Assembly: GCA_017481575.1 (NCBI GenBank)
Contig: JAFUPA010000033.1
Location: 1-52,130, forward strand
Direction of reading: 5' to 3'
Source: Clostridia bacterium
GTDB taxonomy: Bacteria > Bacillota > Clostridia > Oscillospirales > Acutalibacteraceae
Length of the DNA: 52,130 bases
Under the pieces are notes generated by a model that saw only the letters and a list, made by a program, of their open reading frames with translations, made no database searches and was not told where the DNA came from. Made by a program: the position numbers and the translations under genes. Below, piece after piece: positions 1-8,063 of this stretch (its first letter is position 1; every line of letters starts with the position of its first letter).

Positions 1-61
1 ATTGATATGGTGTATTATATTTTCTTGTGATATTCTTTTTCATTGCAAGTAAATTATATCA

Positions 62-107
62 CAAAAAGGACTACATTCCTACCTTTCGGTAAGTTTGTAG
101 TCCTTTT
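62..107 (-). terminator. Bidirectional-looking rho-independent terminator
   Basis: A 12-bp perfect stem (64-75 with 96-107) encloses a second short stem TACC-TTTC-GGTA. Read on the minus strand it ends in a T run and lies about 30 bases beyond the stop of the nucleotidyltransferase gene, so it most likely ends that transcript. A weaker T tract follows on the plus strand as well. Confidence 0.85.
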
Positions 108-139
108 CTTTTTCAGGCTGTTTTTTTACAGCCCCTTTT

Positions 140-1327
140 TTACAGCTTTTCAATTCCCGAGTCACGCTGTGCGTTCACGAGGTCGTTGTCAATTTGCAGA
201 ATTTTTACCGAATGCTTTGCTCGGTTTTTAAAACGCACGGGATAGCGGATTAGTGTTTCAAAAAATCGTATTACCCAGAAAACAGGCAGAAGGAAAATAC
301 ATTTTTTTAATATGGGATATCGGATGGACATTATTTCTTTGTCGGGGAAAATCGCACGGATAAAGTTTTTTGCTTTTTCAGTTTCCAGAGCTTCGTCGTT
401 TGCGTTAATGAATTTGTTAAGAAAAGCCTCGTTCATTGTGCCGTAAACTCCGCCCGAGATTATGTAAGCCGAAACGCTGTTAAATTCTCCGTTAAATTCA
501 CCGCCGTACCATTCGTCGGCGATGCTTTCAATTTTTTCTTGAAAAACATCCAAACCGATTTTTTGAAGTTCACCGTGAATATAGTCAAGGTCAAGGTCGG
601 GGTACGCTTTGCGGTAGATGTAAAGGTCAAGCAAGGTGCGGATTCCCGTGCCGCCGTAGCGGTAGTGCTTCGCAACGTGTGCAATAAGGAAGATATATAA
701 ATCCTCACGGCTCAATTCGTAACGGTAGCTATAGCCGTCAGCAAGCGTTGCACGCTCAAAGCCGTTGCCGAAATAACCGTTCAACGTTTCATGCTCCTCG
801 TCCACCATTGAGCGGTGAAATTCAATGTAAGCATTGCCACGCTCAACATTCGAGTGCAGGTTACCCTCACCGCAGAAGCTGAAGCCGTCCGCTTCAAAGG
901 CTTTTACAACCTCATCACAGCGGTCGGGCTCAACCAGCAGGTCGAGGTCACCCATAGTCCGCATATCGGGCGAGGGATAAAGGTTTTTGACGATGTAACC
1001 TTTAAGCGGCATATGCCGAACGCCCATTTTCTCGAGCTTGTCCATTGCATCGCAGGCTTCAATTTCCTGCTGTGCTTCAACAACAATCTTCTGCATACGG
1101 AACTCTTTTAAGTACTTAAGCGTTGTCGGGTCAGGCTTGTTTGTGAGCTTTTTACATGAATAGGCAATTATGTTCAGCACGCATTGCTTCTTTGCAAAAT
1201 CAATGATTTTTCCCCAGTCAAGATTGGCATCGTTTTCGGGCGGAACCGTGCCGTTGATAACAGATGCGACAAGATTGATAACATAAGCGCTGACACTTTT
1301 ATCGGTGTCAAATTTATTGTCCGGCAT
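140..1327 (-). CDS. Nucleotidyltransferase family protein (PF14907-like)
   Basis: Protein of 395 residues. The segment containing LKGY, then MGDLDLLV, matches the Pol-beta-type nucleotidyltransferase fold of the 'uncharacterised nucleotidyltransferase' family, where the DLD motif supplies metal-binding aspartates. The C-terminal part has a hydrophobic stretch (FLLPVFWVIRFFETLI) typical of members found near capsule or cell-surface polysaccharide genes. I chose the ATG at 1327 because GGAGGTGG lies just upstream; a longer frame reaching 1378 lacks a ribosome-binding site. The substrate is unknown. An O-antigen-ligase-like gene 0.6 kb away hints at a surface-polysaccharide context, but the two are not co-transcribed with the intervening gene, so this is only suggestive. 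Confidence 0.75.
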   Translation of the reverse strand: MPDNKFDTDKSVSAYVINLVASVINGTVPPENDANLDWGKIIDFAKKQCVLNIIAYSCKKLTNKPDPTTLKYLKEFRMQKIVVEAQQEIEACDAMDKLEKMGVRHMPLKGYIVKNLYPSPDMRTMGDLDLLVEPDRCDEVVKAFEADGFSFCGEGNLHSNVERGNAYIEFHRSMVDEEHETLNGYFGNGFERATLADGYSYRYELSREDLYIFLIAHVAKHYRYGGTGIRTLLDLYIYRKAYPDLDLDYIHGELQKIGLDVFQEKIESIADEWYGGEFNGEFNSVSAYIISGGVYGTMNEAFLNKFINANDEALETEKAKNFIRAIFPDKEIMSIRYPILKKCIFLLPVFWVIRFFETLIRYPVRFKNRAKHSVKILQIDNDLVNAQRDSGIEKL

Positions 1328-1402
1328 AATTCCACCTCCGTTGACTTTTATTTTTCCTTGTGGTAACATAATGAACATAAACCGATTACAAGGGGAATAA
1401 AT

Positions 1403-1957
1403 ATGGCTTATGATATAGTTCGATGGGTTGCAGGTGTTCTTTTGTTTTTCCTGCTCATCGCGGTTTTGGTTTTGTTTGTAAAAAAAGCGGGTAAGGCTGT
1501 CTTGATTGCGGCTCTTACATCAGTCAGTCTTGTTGCGGTGTCACTTCTTGTGCCTGTTGAAAATTTCTTTTACAGCTTCAATTCAGTTGAGGATATTTTC
1601 AACTACCGCTATCACGAGAAGCTGCTGACCTATGCCGAGTGTGACGAGGGTGTCGTCTGCGTAGGGCAGAAGGATGCCGTAAGCTATGTTTATTACTCCT
1701 TCACAAAGGATAGTGAAGGCTACAAGTTGCCGAAAAACCTTGTTACAAAAACAATTTTCCGCTCAAGCGAGCACGGAATTTATCTTTTTGAAAAGTTCGA
1801 AAACCAAACTGTTATTATGACACAGGTTCTTGACTCTGCTTACAACGGTGAAGATTTCTCGCCTTGCAGTAACGGTTATTATTCATACACCGTGGTCGAC
1901 GGAAATGTTGATTATTCCGCACTCACCTGCAAGGGCGAAAAGGTAAAGCTTATTTAA
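1403..1957 (+). CDS. Small membrane-anchored protein of unknown function
   Basis: 184 residues beginning MAYDIVRW. Two hydrophobic helices fill residues about 5-26 and 32-52, followed by a soluble domain of about 130 residues that contains four cysteines and many aromatic residues, probably outside the membrane. I do not recognise the family. The start is supported by AAGGGG 8 bases upstream. It is divergent from the nucleotidyltransferase gene, and its stop codon directly abuts the stop codon of the convergent O-antigen-ligase-like gene with no spacer, so neither gene has its own terminator between them. Confidence 0.6.
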   Translation: MAYDIVRWVAGVLLFFLLIAVLVLFVKKAGKAVLIAALTSVSLVAVSLLVPVENFFYSFNSVEDIFNYRYHEKLLTYAECDEGVVCVGQKDAVSYVYYSFTKDSEGYKLPKNLVTKTIFRSSEHGIYLFEKFENQTVIMTQVLDSAYNGEDFSPCSNGYYSYTVVDGNVDYSALTCKGEKVKLI

Positions 1958-3391
1958 TTATAAACTGATTTTAACAATATCTTCTTGCTCGGTATTGCCG
2001 CTATTTTCAGCGGCAATATTATTTTTGTCGCAGATTATAAACAGAAGAGTTGCCATAAGTCCGTAAGGCATCGGGCAGAATTCACCCGGGTTTACAAGCG
2101 ACATAAGGAAAAGTCCCGCATAGGAAATAAAGAGAGTTATGTTAAAGTGAGTTACCCTCTTCCATACGGTTTTCATTCTGTTATAGAGCTGGTAAGTATA
2201 AGCCACAACACCCAAAAGACCGAAGCTTCCGATAACCTGGAAGGGTGCGGAATGATACCAACAAAGCGCAAACTTTGCAGGGTCGTGAACGTCGGTGTTT
2301 CCCATATATCCGAGACCTCTGCCGAAAAGAATATTTGACTTGAAGTCCTCAATCGCACGTGCCATAAGTCCTGCACGGATATCCACGCTTTCAATTCGGA
2401 GAATAACGGGAACAAAGAATTCAATAAGCGGTTTTGTGAAAAGTGTAAGCACAACAACAACCACGCTTGCAATCATAACAAGAGTTTTTTTGCGGTTCTT
2501 TTTGTCAGAATAAACAACTGCAAAAAGGCAAAGCGCAAGCTCTGCCGCACCGCCCAATGCACCGCCACGTGAGCCTGTGAAAAGAATGGCGGCATACTGG
2601 AGGAAACCTAAAAACAGATAAGGGTATTTCTTTGTTGAAAGGAAAAACGAGAACGGCATGGTGAGCATCAGTATGGTGGAAACATTGTTTCTCCATTGGA
2701 AGTTGAGCGGGCTCATTTTTTCCATAAATCTGTCCCAGAAAAGTATGTAGTGATTAGCTATCATAAACACACAGAACAGACCGACAACCGTCATAATAAA
2801 AGCAAAGTGAAAACGCAGAACATAGTGCTTGCTTTTAGGCTTATAGTATGAGTTCATAATAAAATAAGTCAGAAGCATACCGAAGCCGAGACCTATTGTG
2901 TGATAAAGTGCAGAAAGGTTGAAATATTCGGGTACCGTGATTTTGCCCAGACCGCCGAGAGTAACTGCAACAGAAACTGCGGCAATACCTTTCCACGTTT
3001 TGCCTAGGTCGAATTTTTGGCGGTAAACTATCATGTGGAAAAGGAATGCGATTACGGGAATGGGAACAAGCCAGACAAAATTTATAAAAAAGTCAAAAGA
3101 GTCGTAGCATTGAATTGCAACCGAGCACATAAGCCATGCCGGCAGGAGTGTTGCTATAATGTCGTCACAGACAATAAGGTTGAAGCTCAGAATAAGACCA
3201 ATGGCAATGATTGCGTAGCCGAGCATAGTGTACCCGCCGAGACCGTCAAAAACGGGCAGGTCACGCATAATTACAAAAGCTGCGGCAATAACAGCCTGTA
3301 TAACCATAAATGTTTTAGAAAGAATAAACTTGCGGAGAATACCGATAGTTTTGTTTTGCTCCATTTTATCAGAAAGTCTGGTTTTAATCAT
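1958..3391 (-). CDS. O-antigen ligase-like polytopic membrane protein
   Basis: 477 residues with roughly ten to twelve hydrophobic segments. The long periplasm/exterior-type loop holding LFGRGLGYMGN and CWYHSAPFQVIGSFG resembles the Wzy/O-antigen ligase (PF04932) signature, in which a His in the large loop is functionally important. Such proteins polymerise or transfer lipid-linked glycans at the outer face of the cytoplasmic membrane; in a Gram-positive cell this would concern a capsule or wall teichoic-type polymer. Start at 3391 follows GAGGTGG; the longer frame to 3415 lacks a site. No glycosyltransferase cluster surrounds it here, so the actual polymer cannot be deduced. Confidence 0.72.
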   Translation of the reverse strand: MIKTRLSDKMEQNKTIGILRKFILSKTFMVIQAVIAAAFVIMRDLPVFDGLGGYTMLGYAIIAIGLILSFNLIVCDDIIATLLPAWLMCSVAIQCYDSFDFFINFVWLVPIPVIAFLFHMIVYRQKFDLGKTWKGIAAVSVAVTLGGLGKITVPEYFNLSALYHTIGLGFGMLLTYFIMNSYYKPKSKHYVLRFHFAFIMTVVGLFCVFMIANHYILFWDRFMEKMSPLNFQWRNNVSTILMLTMPFSFFLSTKKYPYLFLGFLQYAAILFTGSRGGALGGAAELALCLFAVVYSDKKNRKKTLVMIASVVVVVLTLFTKPLIEFFVPVILRIESVDIRAGLMARAIEDFKSNILFGRGLGYMGNTDVHDPAKFALCWYHSAPFQVIGSFGLLGVVAYTYQLYNRMKTVWKRVTHFNITLFISYAGLFLMSLVNPGEFCPMPYGLMATLLFIICDKNNIAAENSGNTEQEDIVKISL

Positions 3392-3492
3392 AATCCACCT
3401 CTCAAACAAAAACATACTATTATAAATATAGCATATAAAACTGTATTTATCAATTATATTTTAATTCGTGTTGTGAAATCAGCAAATTTTCT

Positions 3493-3531
3493 TTGTCACA
3501 ACATTGACAAACGACGCAAAAATGATATAAT
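3493..3531 (+). promoter_or_regulatory. fba promoter with overlapping 18-bp dyad
   Basis: TTGACA (3504-3509), 16-base spacer, TATAAT (3526-3531). The -35 hexamer sits inside the dyad TTGTCACAACATTGACAA (3493-3510), whose TTGT-N10-ACAA outline matches the 18-bp layout of Rex (NADH-sensing repressor) operators. The promoter is seen directly; the Rex assignment is a guess. Confidence 0.75.
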
Positions 3532-3572
3532 CGTTAGTGTGTAAATTATAAAATTATTTAGGAGTGATTTAA

Positions 3573-4508
3573 ATGCCACTTGTAAACACAAAAGAAATGT
3601 TTAAGGCAGCTTACGAAGGCGGTTACGCTATCGGTGCCTTCAACGTAAATAACATGGAGATCATTCAGGGTATTGTTGAAGCAGGTAAGAAGCTCAACGC
3701 TCCCCTTATTCTTCAGGTATCAAAGGGTGCAAGAGCTTATGCAAACCACACATACCTTGTAAAGCTCGTTGAGGCTGCTGTTGAAGAAACAGGTCTTCCC
3801 ATTGCACTTCACCTTGACCACGGCCCGGATTTTGAAACATGTAAGTCCTGCATCGACGGCGGCTTTACATCAGTTATGATCGACGGTTCACACCTTCCTT
3901 ACGAGGAGAACGTTGCTCTCACAAAGAAGGTTGTTGATTATGCTCACGCACACGGTGTTACTGTTGAGGGTGAGCTCGGTCAGCTTGCAGGTGTTGAGGA
4001 TGACGTTAATGTTTCTGCTGAAGACGCTTCTTACACAAATCCTGATCAGGTTTACGATTTCGTAACACGCACAGGTGTTGACTCTCTTGCTATCGCTATC
4101 GGTACAAGCCACGGCGCATACAAGTTCAAGCCCGGTCAGAAGCCGCAGCTTCGTTTTGACATCCTTGAAGAAGTTTCAAAGAAGCTTCCCGGTTTCCCGA
4201 TCGTTCTTCACGGCGCATCATCAGTTGTTCCCGAGTTTGTTGAGATTATCAACAACTACGGCGGAGAGATGCCCGACGCTATCGGTATCCCCGAGGAAAT
4301 GCTCCGTCAGTCAGCTCAGATGGCAGTTTGTAAGATCAACATCGACTCTGACCTTCGTCTTGCAATGACAGCAGCTATCAGAAAGTATATGGCAGAGAAT
4401 CCGAGCCACTTCGACCCCCGTCAGTACCTCAAGCCCGCTCGTGAGGCTATCCAGGGTATGGTTGAGCACAAGATCAACACAGTTCTCGGTTGCGGCGGCA
4501 AGGCATAA
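3573..4508 (+). CDS. fba: Class II fructose-1,6-bisphosphate aldolase
   Basis: 311 residues, the usual length for the class IIB enzyme that cleaves fructose-1,6-bisphosphate into dihydroxyacetone phosphate and glyceraldehyde-3-phosphate in glycolysis (cytosolic). Diagnostic sequence: AFNVNN near the N-terminus, LHLDHGPD with the catalytic Asp82 and zinc ligand His83, VEGELG, GTSHG and LHGASS. AGGAG precedes the ATG at a good distance, and a consensus promoter lies 42 bases upstream. A strong terminator follows at once, so the gene is monocistronic. Codon use (strong bias to a few codons) is that of a highly expressed gene. Confidence 0.97.
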   Translation: MPLVNTKEMFKAAYEGGYAIGAFNVNNMEIIQGIVEAGKKLNAPLILQVSKGARAYANHTYLVKLVEAAVEETGLPIALHLDHGPDFETCKSCIDGGFTSVMIDGSHLPYEENVALTKKVVDYAHAHGVTVEGELGQLAGVEDDVNVSAEDASYTNPDQVYDFVTRTGVDSLAIAIGTSHGAYKFKPGQKPQLRFDILEEVSKKLPGFPIVLHGASSVVPEFVEIINNYGGEMPDAIGIPEEMLRQSAQMAVCKINIDSDLRLAMTAAIRKYMAENPSHFDPRQYLKPAREAIQGMVEHKINTVLGCGGKA

Positions 4509-4525
4509 GCAAATCAAATTCAGTT

Positions 4526-4558
4526 CAGGCAGTTGCGAAAGTGACTGCCTGTTTTTTT
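4526..4558 (+). terminator. Rho-independent terminator of fba
   Basis: Stem CAGGCAGT / ACTGCCTG with loop TGCGAAAGTG, followed by seven T residues. Confidence 0.93.
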
Positions 4559-4572
4559 GAGAGGTGAGGTTT

Positions 4573-5631
4573 ATGTTAAATAAACTTATTTCAATGTTAC
4601 CCAAAAATGTTGACGGAGTTCTGATTATCTCCGAAACCAACCGACGCTATTTTACATCATTCCGGTCAAGTGACGGAATTTTGCTTGTGACTAAAAACGG
4701 ATCGGTTTTTCTGACGGACAGCAGATATATTGAAGAAGCACAGAACACAATTAAGTGCTGTGAGGTTGCGGAGCTGAAAAAAGCATCGGAACAGCTTCCC
4801 GAGTTATGCAAAAAATTCGGTTGTCGTACACTTATGGTTGAATCCGACCGGCTTACTGTTTCACAGCACAAGGCTTATCGCAAAGTGTTAAAGGGTATTT
4901 TGCTCACAACAGTCGGTACGGATAAGCTGATTGATGAGCTCCGAATGGTTAAACGTGAATATGAAATTGACTCTGTGGTGAAAGCACAGCGGATAGCCGA
5001 AAAAGCCTATGACCACATTCTGGGCTTTATCAAGGAGGGGGTAACCGAGCATGAAATTGCTCTTGAGCTTGACTTCTTTATGCTCAAAAACGGTGCAGAA
5101 GCAATTTCTTTTGAAACTATTGCAATTTCAGGTGCTAACACATCAAAGCCGCACGGCGTTCCGACAGATAAGAAGGTATGCCGAGGCGATTTTGTCACAA
5201 TGGACTACGGTGCTGTGGTTAACGGTTATCATTCGGATATGACACGCACGGTTGCTGTCGGCTCGGTCTGCGATGAGCAGGTGAGGGTTTACAATACCGT
5301 ACTCGAAGCGCAGTTAAAAGCGTTGGCTGTGTTAAAAGAGGGCGTAAAATGCTCCGACGCAGACAAGGCGGCAAGAGACTTTATAAATGAAAACGGATAC
5401 GGAGAATTCTTCCGTCACTCCACGGGTCACGGAGTAGGGCTTGAAATTCACGAAAAGCCCAATCTTGCCCCGAGGTCGGATTTGATATTGAAAGCAGGAA
5501 ATATCGTCACGGTTGAGCCGGGAATATACATTCCGGGCAAATTTGGCGTCAGAATTGAGGATATGGCAACAATTACAAAATTTGGTTGTGAAAATTTAAC
5601 AAAAATTTCGAAGAAATTGGCAATATTATAA
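4573..5631 (+). CDS. M24-family Xaa-Pro peptidase
   Basis: 352 residues. The N-terminal creatinase-like domain (about 1-125) precedes a pita-bread catalytic domain with the metal-binding series: DYGAVVNGYHSDMTRT (two aspartates), HSTGHGVGLEIHE (histidine), EPGIYIPG and RIEDM (glutamates). This is the Xaa-Pro aminopeptidase/prolidase type that removes an N-terminal residue before proline during cytosolic peptide turnover. ATG 4573 has GAGGTGAGG just upstream; an in-frame GTG at 4564 lies within that ribosome-binding site and is unlikely to be used. It commonly sits next to efp in Firmicutes; here the efp gene is 1.8 kb downstream with a secreted-protein gene between. Confidence 0.92.
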   Translation: MLNKLISMLPKNVDGVLIISETNRRYFTSFRSSDGILLVTKNGSVFLTDSRYIEEAQNTIKCCEVAELKKASEQLPELCKKFGCRTLMVESDRLTVSQHKAYRKVLKGILLTTVGTDKLIDELRMVKREYEIDSVVKAQRIAEKAYDHILGFIKEGVTEHEIALELDFFMLKNGAEAISFETIAISGANTSKPHGVPTDKKVCRGDFVTMDYGAVVNGYHSDMTRTVAVGSVCDEQVRVYNTVLEAQLKALAVLKEGVKCSDADKAARDFINENGYGEFFRHSTGHGVGLEIHEKPNLAPRSDLILKAGNIVTVEPGIYIPGKFGVRIEDMATITKFGCENLTKISKKLAIL

Positions 5632-5634
5632 GTA

Positions 5635-5675
5635 TTGACCAAAAGGTTACAATATGTTACAATTGGTAACGAATT
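5635..5675 (+). promoter_or_regulatory. Promoter with direct repeats, dockerin-protein gene
   Basis: TTGACC (5635-5640), 17-base spacer, TACAAT (5658-5663). GTTACAAT occurs twice, 10 bases apart, and GTTAC-AATTG-GTAAC forms a dyad over and after the -10. Repeats one helical turn apart over a promoter suggest binding of a dimeric response regulator; no regulator can be named. Confidence 0.7.
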
Positions 5676-5697
5676 GTAAAACGAAAGGAATGTGCAA

Positions 5698-7230
5698 ATG
5701 GCTAAACCCATATCGACAAAAAAGGTGATAATGCTAATGCTTTCAATTGCATCAGCAGTTGTCATTTTCTTTGCAATGAGTTTGAGTGCAAGCGCAGCAT
5801 CGTATCCGACGATTAAGCTTGATGTGCCTCGAATCAGTCAGGCGCCCGGCAGAGGCGACTGTGCAATTGCATCAATGGCAACCATTGAGGCTTATTGCCA
5901 CGATCTTCCTGCAGGTGACCACAATTCAAAAGCATACCAGGCAGTTTATTCGGCTAACGGATACTCCTCGAGTGCAATGTGGTCAAAGCTCGGTTATAAA
6001 ACAATCGATGGCTTTAACAAAACCACAGTATACAATCAGCTTAAGACAGGCTACCCCGTCATCGTCCACAGAACATCACAACACTACTCGGTAATTTACG
6101 GCTACGACGGAAGCACAACAAGCCTCGAGCTTTCAGGCTTCCTTGTCGTTGATGTTGACGATTCCTACAACACCAAGAGCCCTTATTTCAGACTTGATTC
6201 ATGGATTCGAGGCTCACTTGACAGAATGGTAGTCCGTCTGGACGGTCTCGCAATTTCAACAGATGAGCTTAAAATCACCACTAACCATCCTGCAAAGGAA
6301 ATGGCAAAGGGTGAGGCTTTCACGGCTAAAGGTATGGTCGTTTCCGACGAAAAGATTACGTCCGTGTCAGTTTCGGTAAATAATGCGGCTGGCGCACAGA
6401 AGTTGTCCTACACCGCAAATCCGAACACGACAAGCTTCGGTCTTTCGGCGGCTAACAGCAAAGTTGATATCTCATCACTTTCAGCAGGCAGTTATGTTTA
6501 CTGGATTACTGCAAAGGATGCTTCGGGTGACGTGAAGTCGTACAAATATAACTTCAGCATAAGCTCTAAAGCTTATGAAGAGCCGAAGCTTGAAATTACA
6601 GAGGTTTCTTACACAGCGATTGTTAAGGCTGACCCTTATCTTAATATGAGAAAGGGTGCAGGCATGGAGTATTCGGTTATCGACACAATTCCCGACGGTG
6701 AAAAAATCAGCGTTACGGGTGAGTGTGACGGTTGGGCAAGAGTTTCCTACGGCGGCAAGGTTGGCTGGGTATCAATGGCGTATATTGAGAAATATGTCGA
6801 AAACCCGAACCTCAACCAGAGTCCGTCAACGCCCTCTGTTCCCGATACCTTCGTCAGCTACTATGCAAGATTGACTGCGAACGGCTTGCTTAAGGAGAGC
6901 GCAAATGTCTTCTCCTCAACTGTAGCAACCGTTCCCAAGAACACTGTTGTTAAAGTTCTCGGTGAATCTGACGGCTGGATAAAGTTTGCTTATAACGGCA
7001 CAGTCGGCTGGTTGCGTTCAACATCATGCGTTTCCAATGTCGGCGACGTTGACGGCGGCGGAGCGGTGAATTCAACCGACGCACTGCTTATACTCAAAAC
7101 ATCAACAGGAAGCCTTACGTTGACCGACAAGCAGAACCTGGTTGCCGATTTTAACGGTGACGGAAAAGTCAATTCAGTTGACGCACTCATAGTTTTGCAG
7201 GTTGCAACAGGCTCAAAGAAGTTTGATTGA
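5698..7230 (+). CDS. Secreted C39-like peptidase with SH3 domains and dockerin
   Basis: 510 residues. Order: signal peptide (hydrophobic residues about 10-28, cut after SASA); a C39_2-type cysteine-peptidase-like domain (about 36-180) with GDCAIASMAT (Cys55) and a downstream His129; a beta-rich linker (190-290); two bacterial SH3 modules (about 300-365 ending GWVSMAYIEKY, and 380-445 ending GWLRSTSC); and a type I dockerin (448-510) with two calcium loops, GDVDGGGAVNSTDA and ADFNGDGKVNSVDA. Dockerins bind cohesins on cellulosome scaffoldins, and SH3b modules usually bind cell wall, so the protein is probably displayed outside the cell. ATG 5698 has GAAAGGA upstream; an in-frame GTG at 5692 is too close to it. 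The scaffoldin is not in this window. Whether the peptidase is active is unknown. Confidence 0.85.
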   Translation: MAKPISTKKVIMLMLSIASAVVIFFAMSLSASAASYPTIKLDVPRISQAPGRGDCAIASMATIEAYCHDLPAGDHNSKAYQAVYSANGYSSSAMWSKLGYKTIDGFNKTTVYNQLKTGYPVIVHRTSQHYSVIYGYDGSTTSLELSGFLVVDVDDSYNTKSPYFRLDSWIRGSLDRMVVRLDGLAISTDELKITTNHPAKEMAKGEAFTAKGMVVSDEKITSVSVSVNNAAGAQKLSYTANPNTTSFGLSAANSKVDISSLSAGSYVYWITAKDASGDVKSYKYNFSISSKAYEEPKLEITEVSYTAIVKADPYLNMRKGAGMEYSVIDTIPDGEKISVTGECDGWARVSYGGKVGWVSMAYIEKYVENPNLNQSPSTPSVPDTFVSYYARLTANGLLKESANVFSSTVATVPKNTVVKVLGESDGWIKFAYNGTVGWLRSTSCVSNVGDVDGGGAVNSTDALLILKTSTGSLTLTDKQNLVADFNGDGKVNSVDALIVLQVATGSKKFD

Positions 7231-7231
7231 T

Positions 7232-7321
7232 AGTTAGGGTGACGGTAATAATCCGAAAAGCCGAAAAGCACTGAAAAGGCTCGCTTTCGGGCCGGTTCAG
7301 ATTATTACTGTCACCCTGACT
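7232..7321 (+). repeat. Long imperfect inverted repeat (90 bases)
   Basis: Immediately after the dockerin gene stop, 7232-7257 pairs with 7296-7321 over 26 positions; two of the departures are G-U wobbles in the plus-strand RNA and one is a C-A mismatch. The centre can fold a further stem GGCTCG-CTTT-CGGGCC. It lacks a T run, and a separate terminator follows directly. Confidence 0.75.
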
Positions 7322-7324
7322 TTA

Positions 7325-7361
7325 AATAAAAGTCCGTTTTTTAACGGGCTTTTATTGTTTT
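7325..7361 (+). terminator. Rho-independent terminator
   Basis: A 14-bp stem (7325-7338 with 7343-7356, one G-U) closed by a TTTT loop and followed by G and five T residues. Confidence 0.9.
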
Positions 7362-7374
7362 TGTATGAAAACAC

Positions 7375-7403
7375 TTGAAAAAGACAATAAAATGGTATAA
7401 AAT
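7375..7403 (+). promoter_or_regulatory. Likely efp promoter
   Basis: TTGAAA (7375-7380), 17-base spacer, TAAAAT (7398-7403), about 75 bases before the efp start. Confidence 0.6.
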
Positions 7404-7480
7404 AATAACGTTAATAAATATGTCGGGGCTGTTTATTTCGCCTCGTGTATATCAAGAAACAAAAACGGAGGAATAACAGT

Positions 7481-8038
7481 ATGATTTCAGCAGGTGATTT
7501 CAGAAACGGTGTAACATTTGAAGAGGACGGCAACGTTCTTCAGGTTGTTGAGTTCCAGCATGTTAAGCCCGGTAAGGGTGCAGCTTTCGTAAGAACAAAG
7601 ACAAAGAACGTTCTTACAGGTGCTGTGACAGAAAAGAGCTACAACCCCTCAGCAAAGTTCCCGACAGCTTTCATTGAAAGAAAGGATATGGAATATTCTT
7701 ATAACGACGGTGGTCTTTACTACTTTATGGATCAGGAGACTTACGAGCTTGAGCCTATCAACGAGTCTGACCTTTCAGACAACTTCAAGTTTGTTAAGGA
7801 CGGTATGGTTTGTAAAGTTCTTTCCTACAAGGGCAAGGTATTCGGTGTTGAACCGCCGACATTCGTTGACCTTCAGGTTATAAAGACAGACCCCGGCTTC
7901 AAGGGTGACACAGCTACAAACACAACAAAGCCCGCTACACTTGAAACAGGTGCAGAGGTTAAGGTTCCTCTCTTCATCGACGAGGGCGAAATGATTCAGA
8001 TTGACACACGTACAGGCGAATATCTCGGCAGAGCATAA
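7481..8038 (+). CDS. efp: Translation elongation factor P
   Basis: 185 residues, normal length. EF-P enters the ribosomal E site and relieves stalling at consecutive prolines. The three barrels are clear: an N-terminal KOW-like domain with [12 protein letters not shown], whose loop lysine (KPGKG) is the residue usually modified or left bare at the tip contacting the peptidyl transferase centre; the middle OB domain; and the C-terminal OB domain ending [14 protein letters not shown] 7481 has CGGAGG upstream; a longer frame from 7445 has none. It probably forms an operon with the following small acidic protein gene 25 bases downstream. Confidence 0.97.
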   Translation: MISAGDFRNGVTFEEDGNVLQVVEFQHVKPGKGAAFVRTKTKNVLTGAVTEKSYNPSAKFPTAFIERKDMEYSYNDGGLYYFMDQETYELEPINESDLSDNFKFVKDGMVCKVLSYKGKVFGVEPPTFVDLQVIKTDPGFKGDTATNTTKPATLETGAEVKVPLFIDEGEMIQIDTRTGEYLGRA

Positions 8039-8063
8039 TCGCTAACGAAAGGATGATTTTACA

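Noticed and set aside
3017-3544. 175-codon plus-strand frame antisense to the O-antigen-ligase-like gene
   Set aside because: No ribosome-binding site, it overlaps the fba promoter, and it has a low-complexity, Cys/Asn-rich translation.
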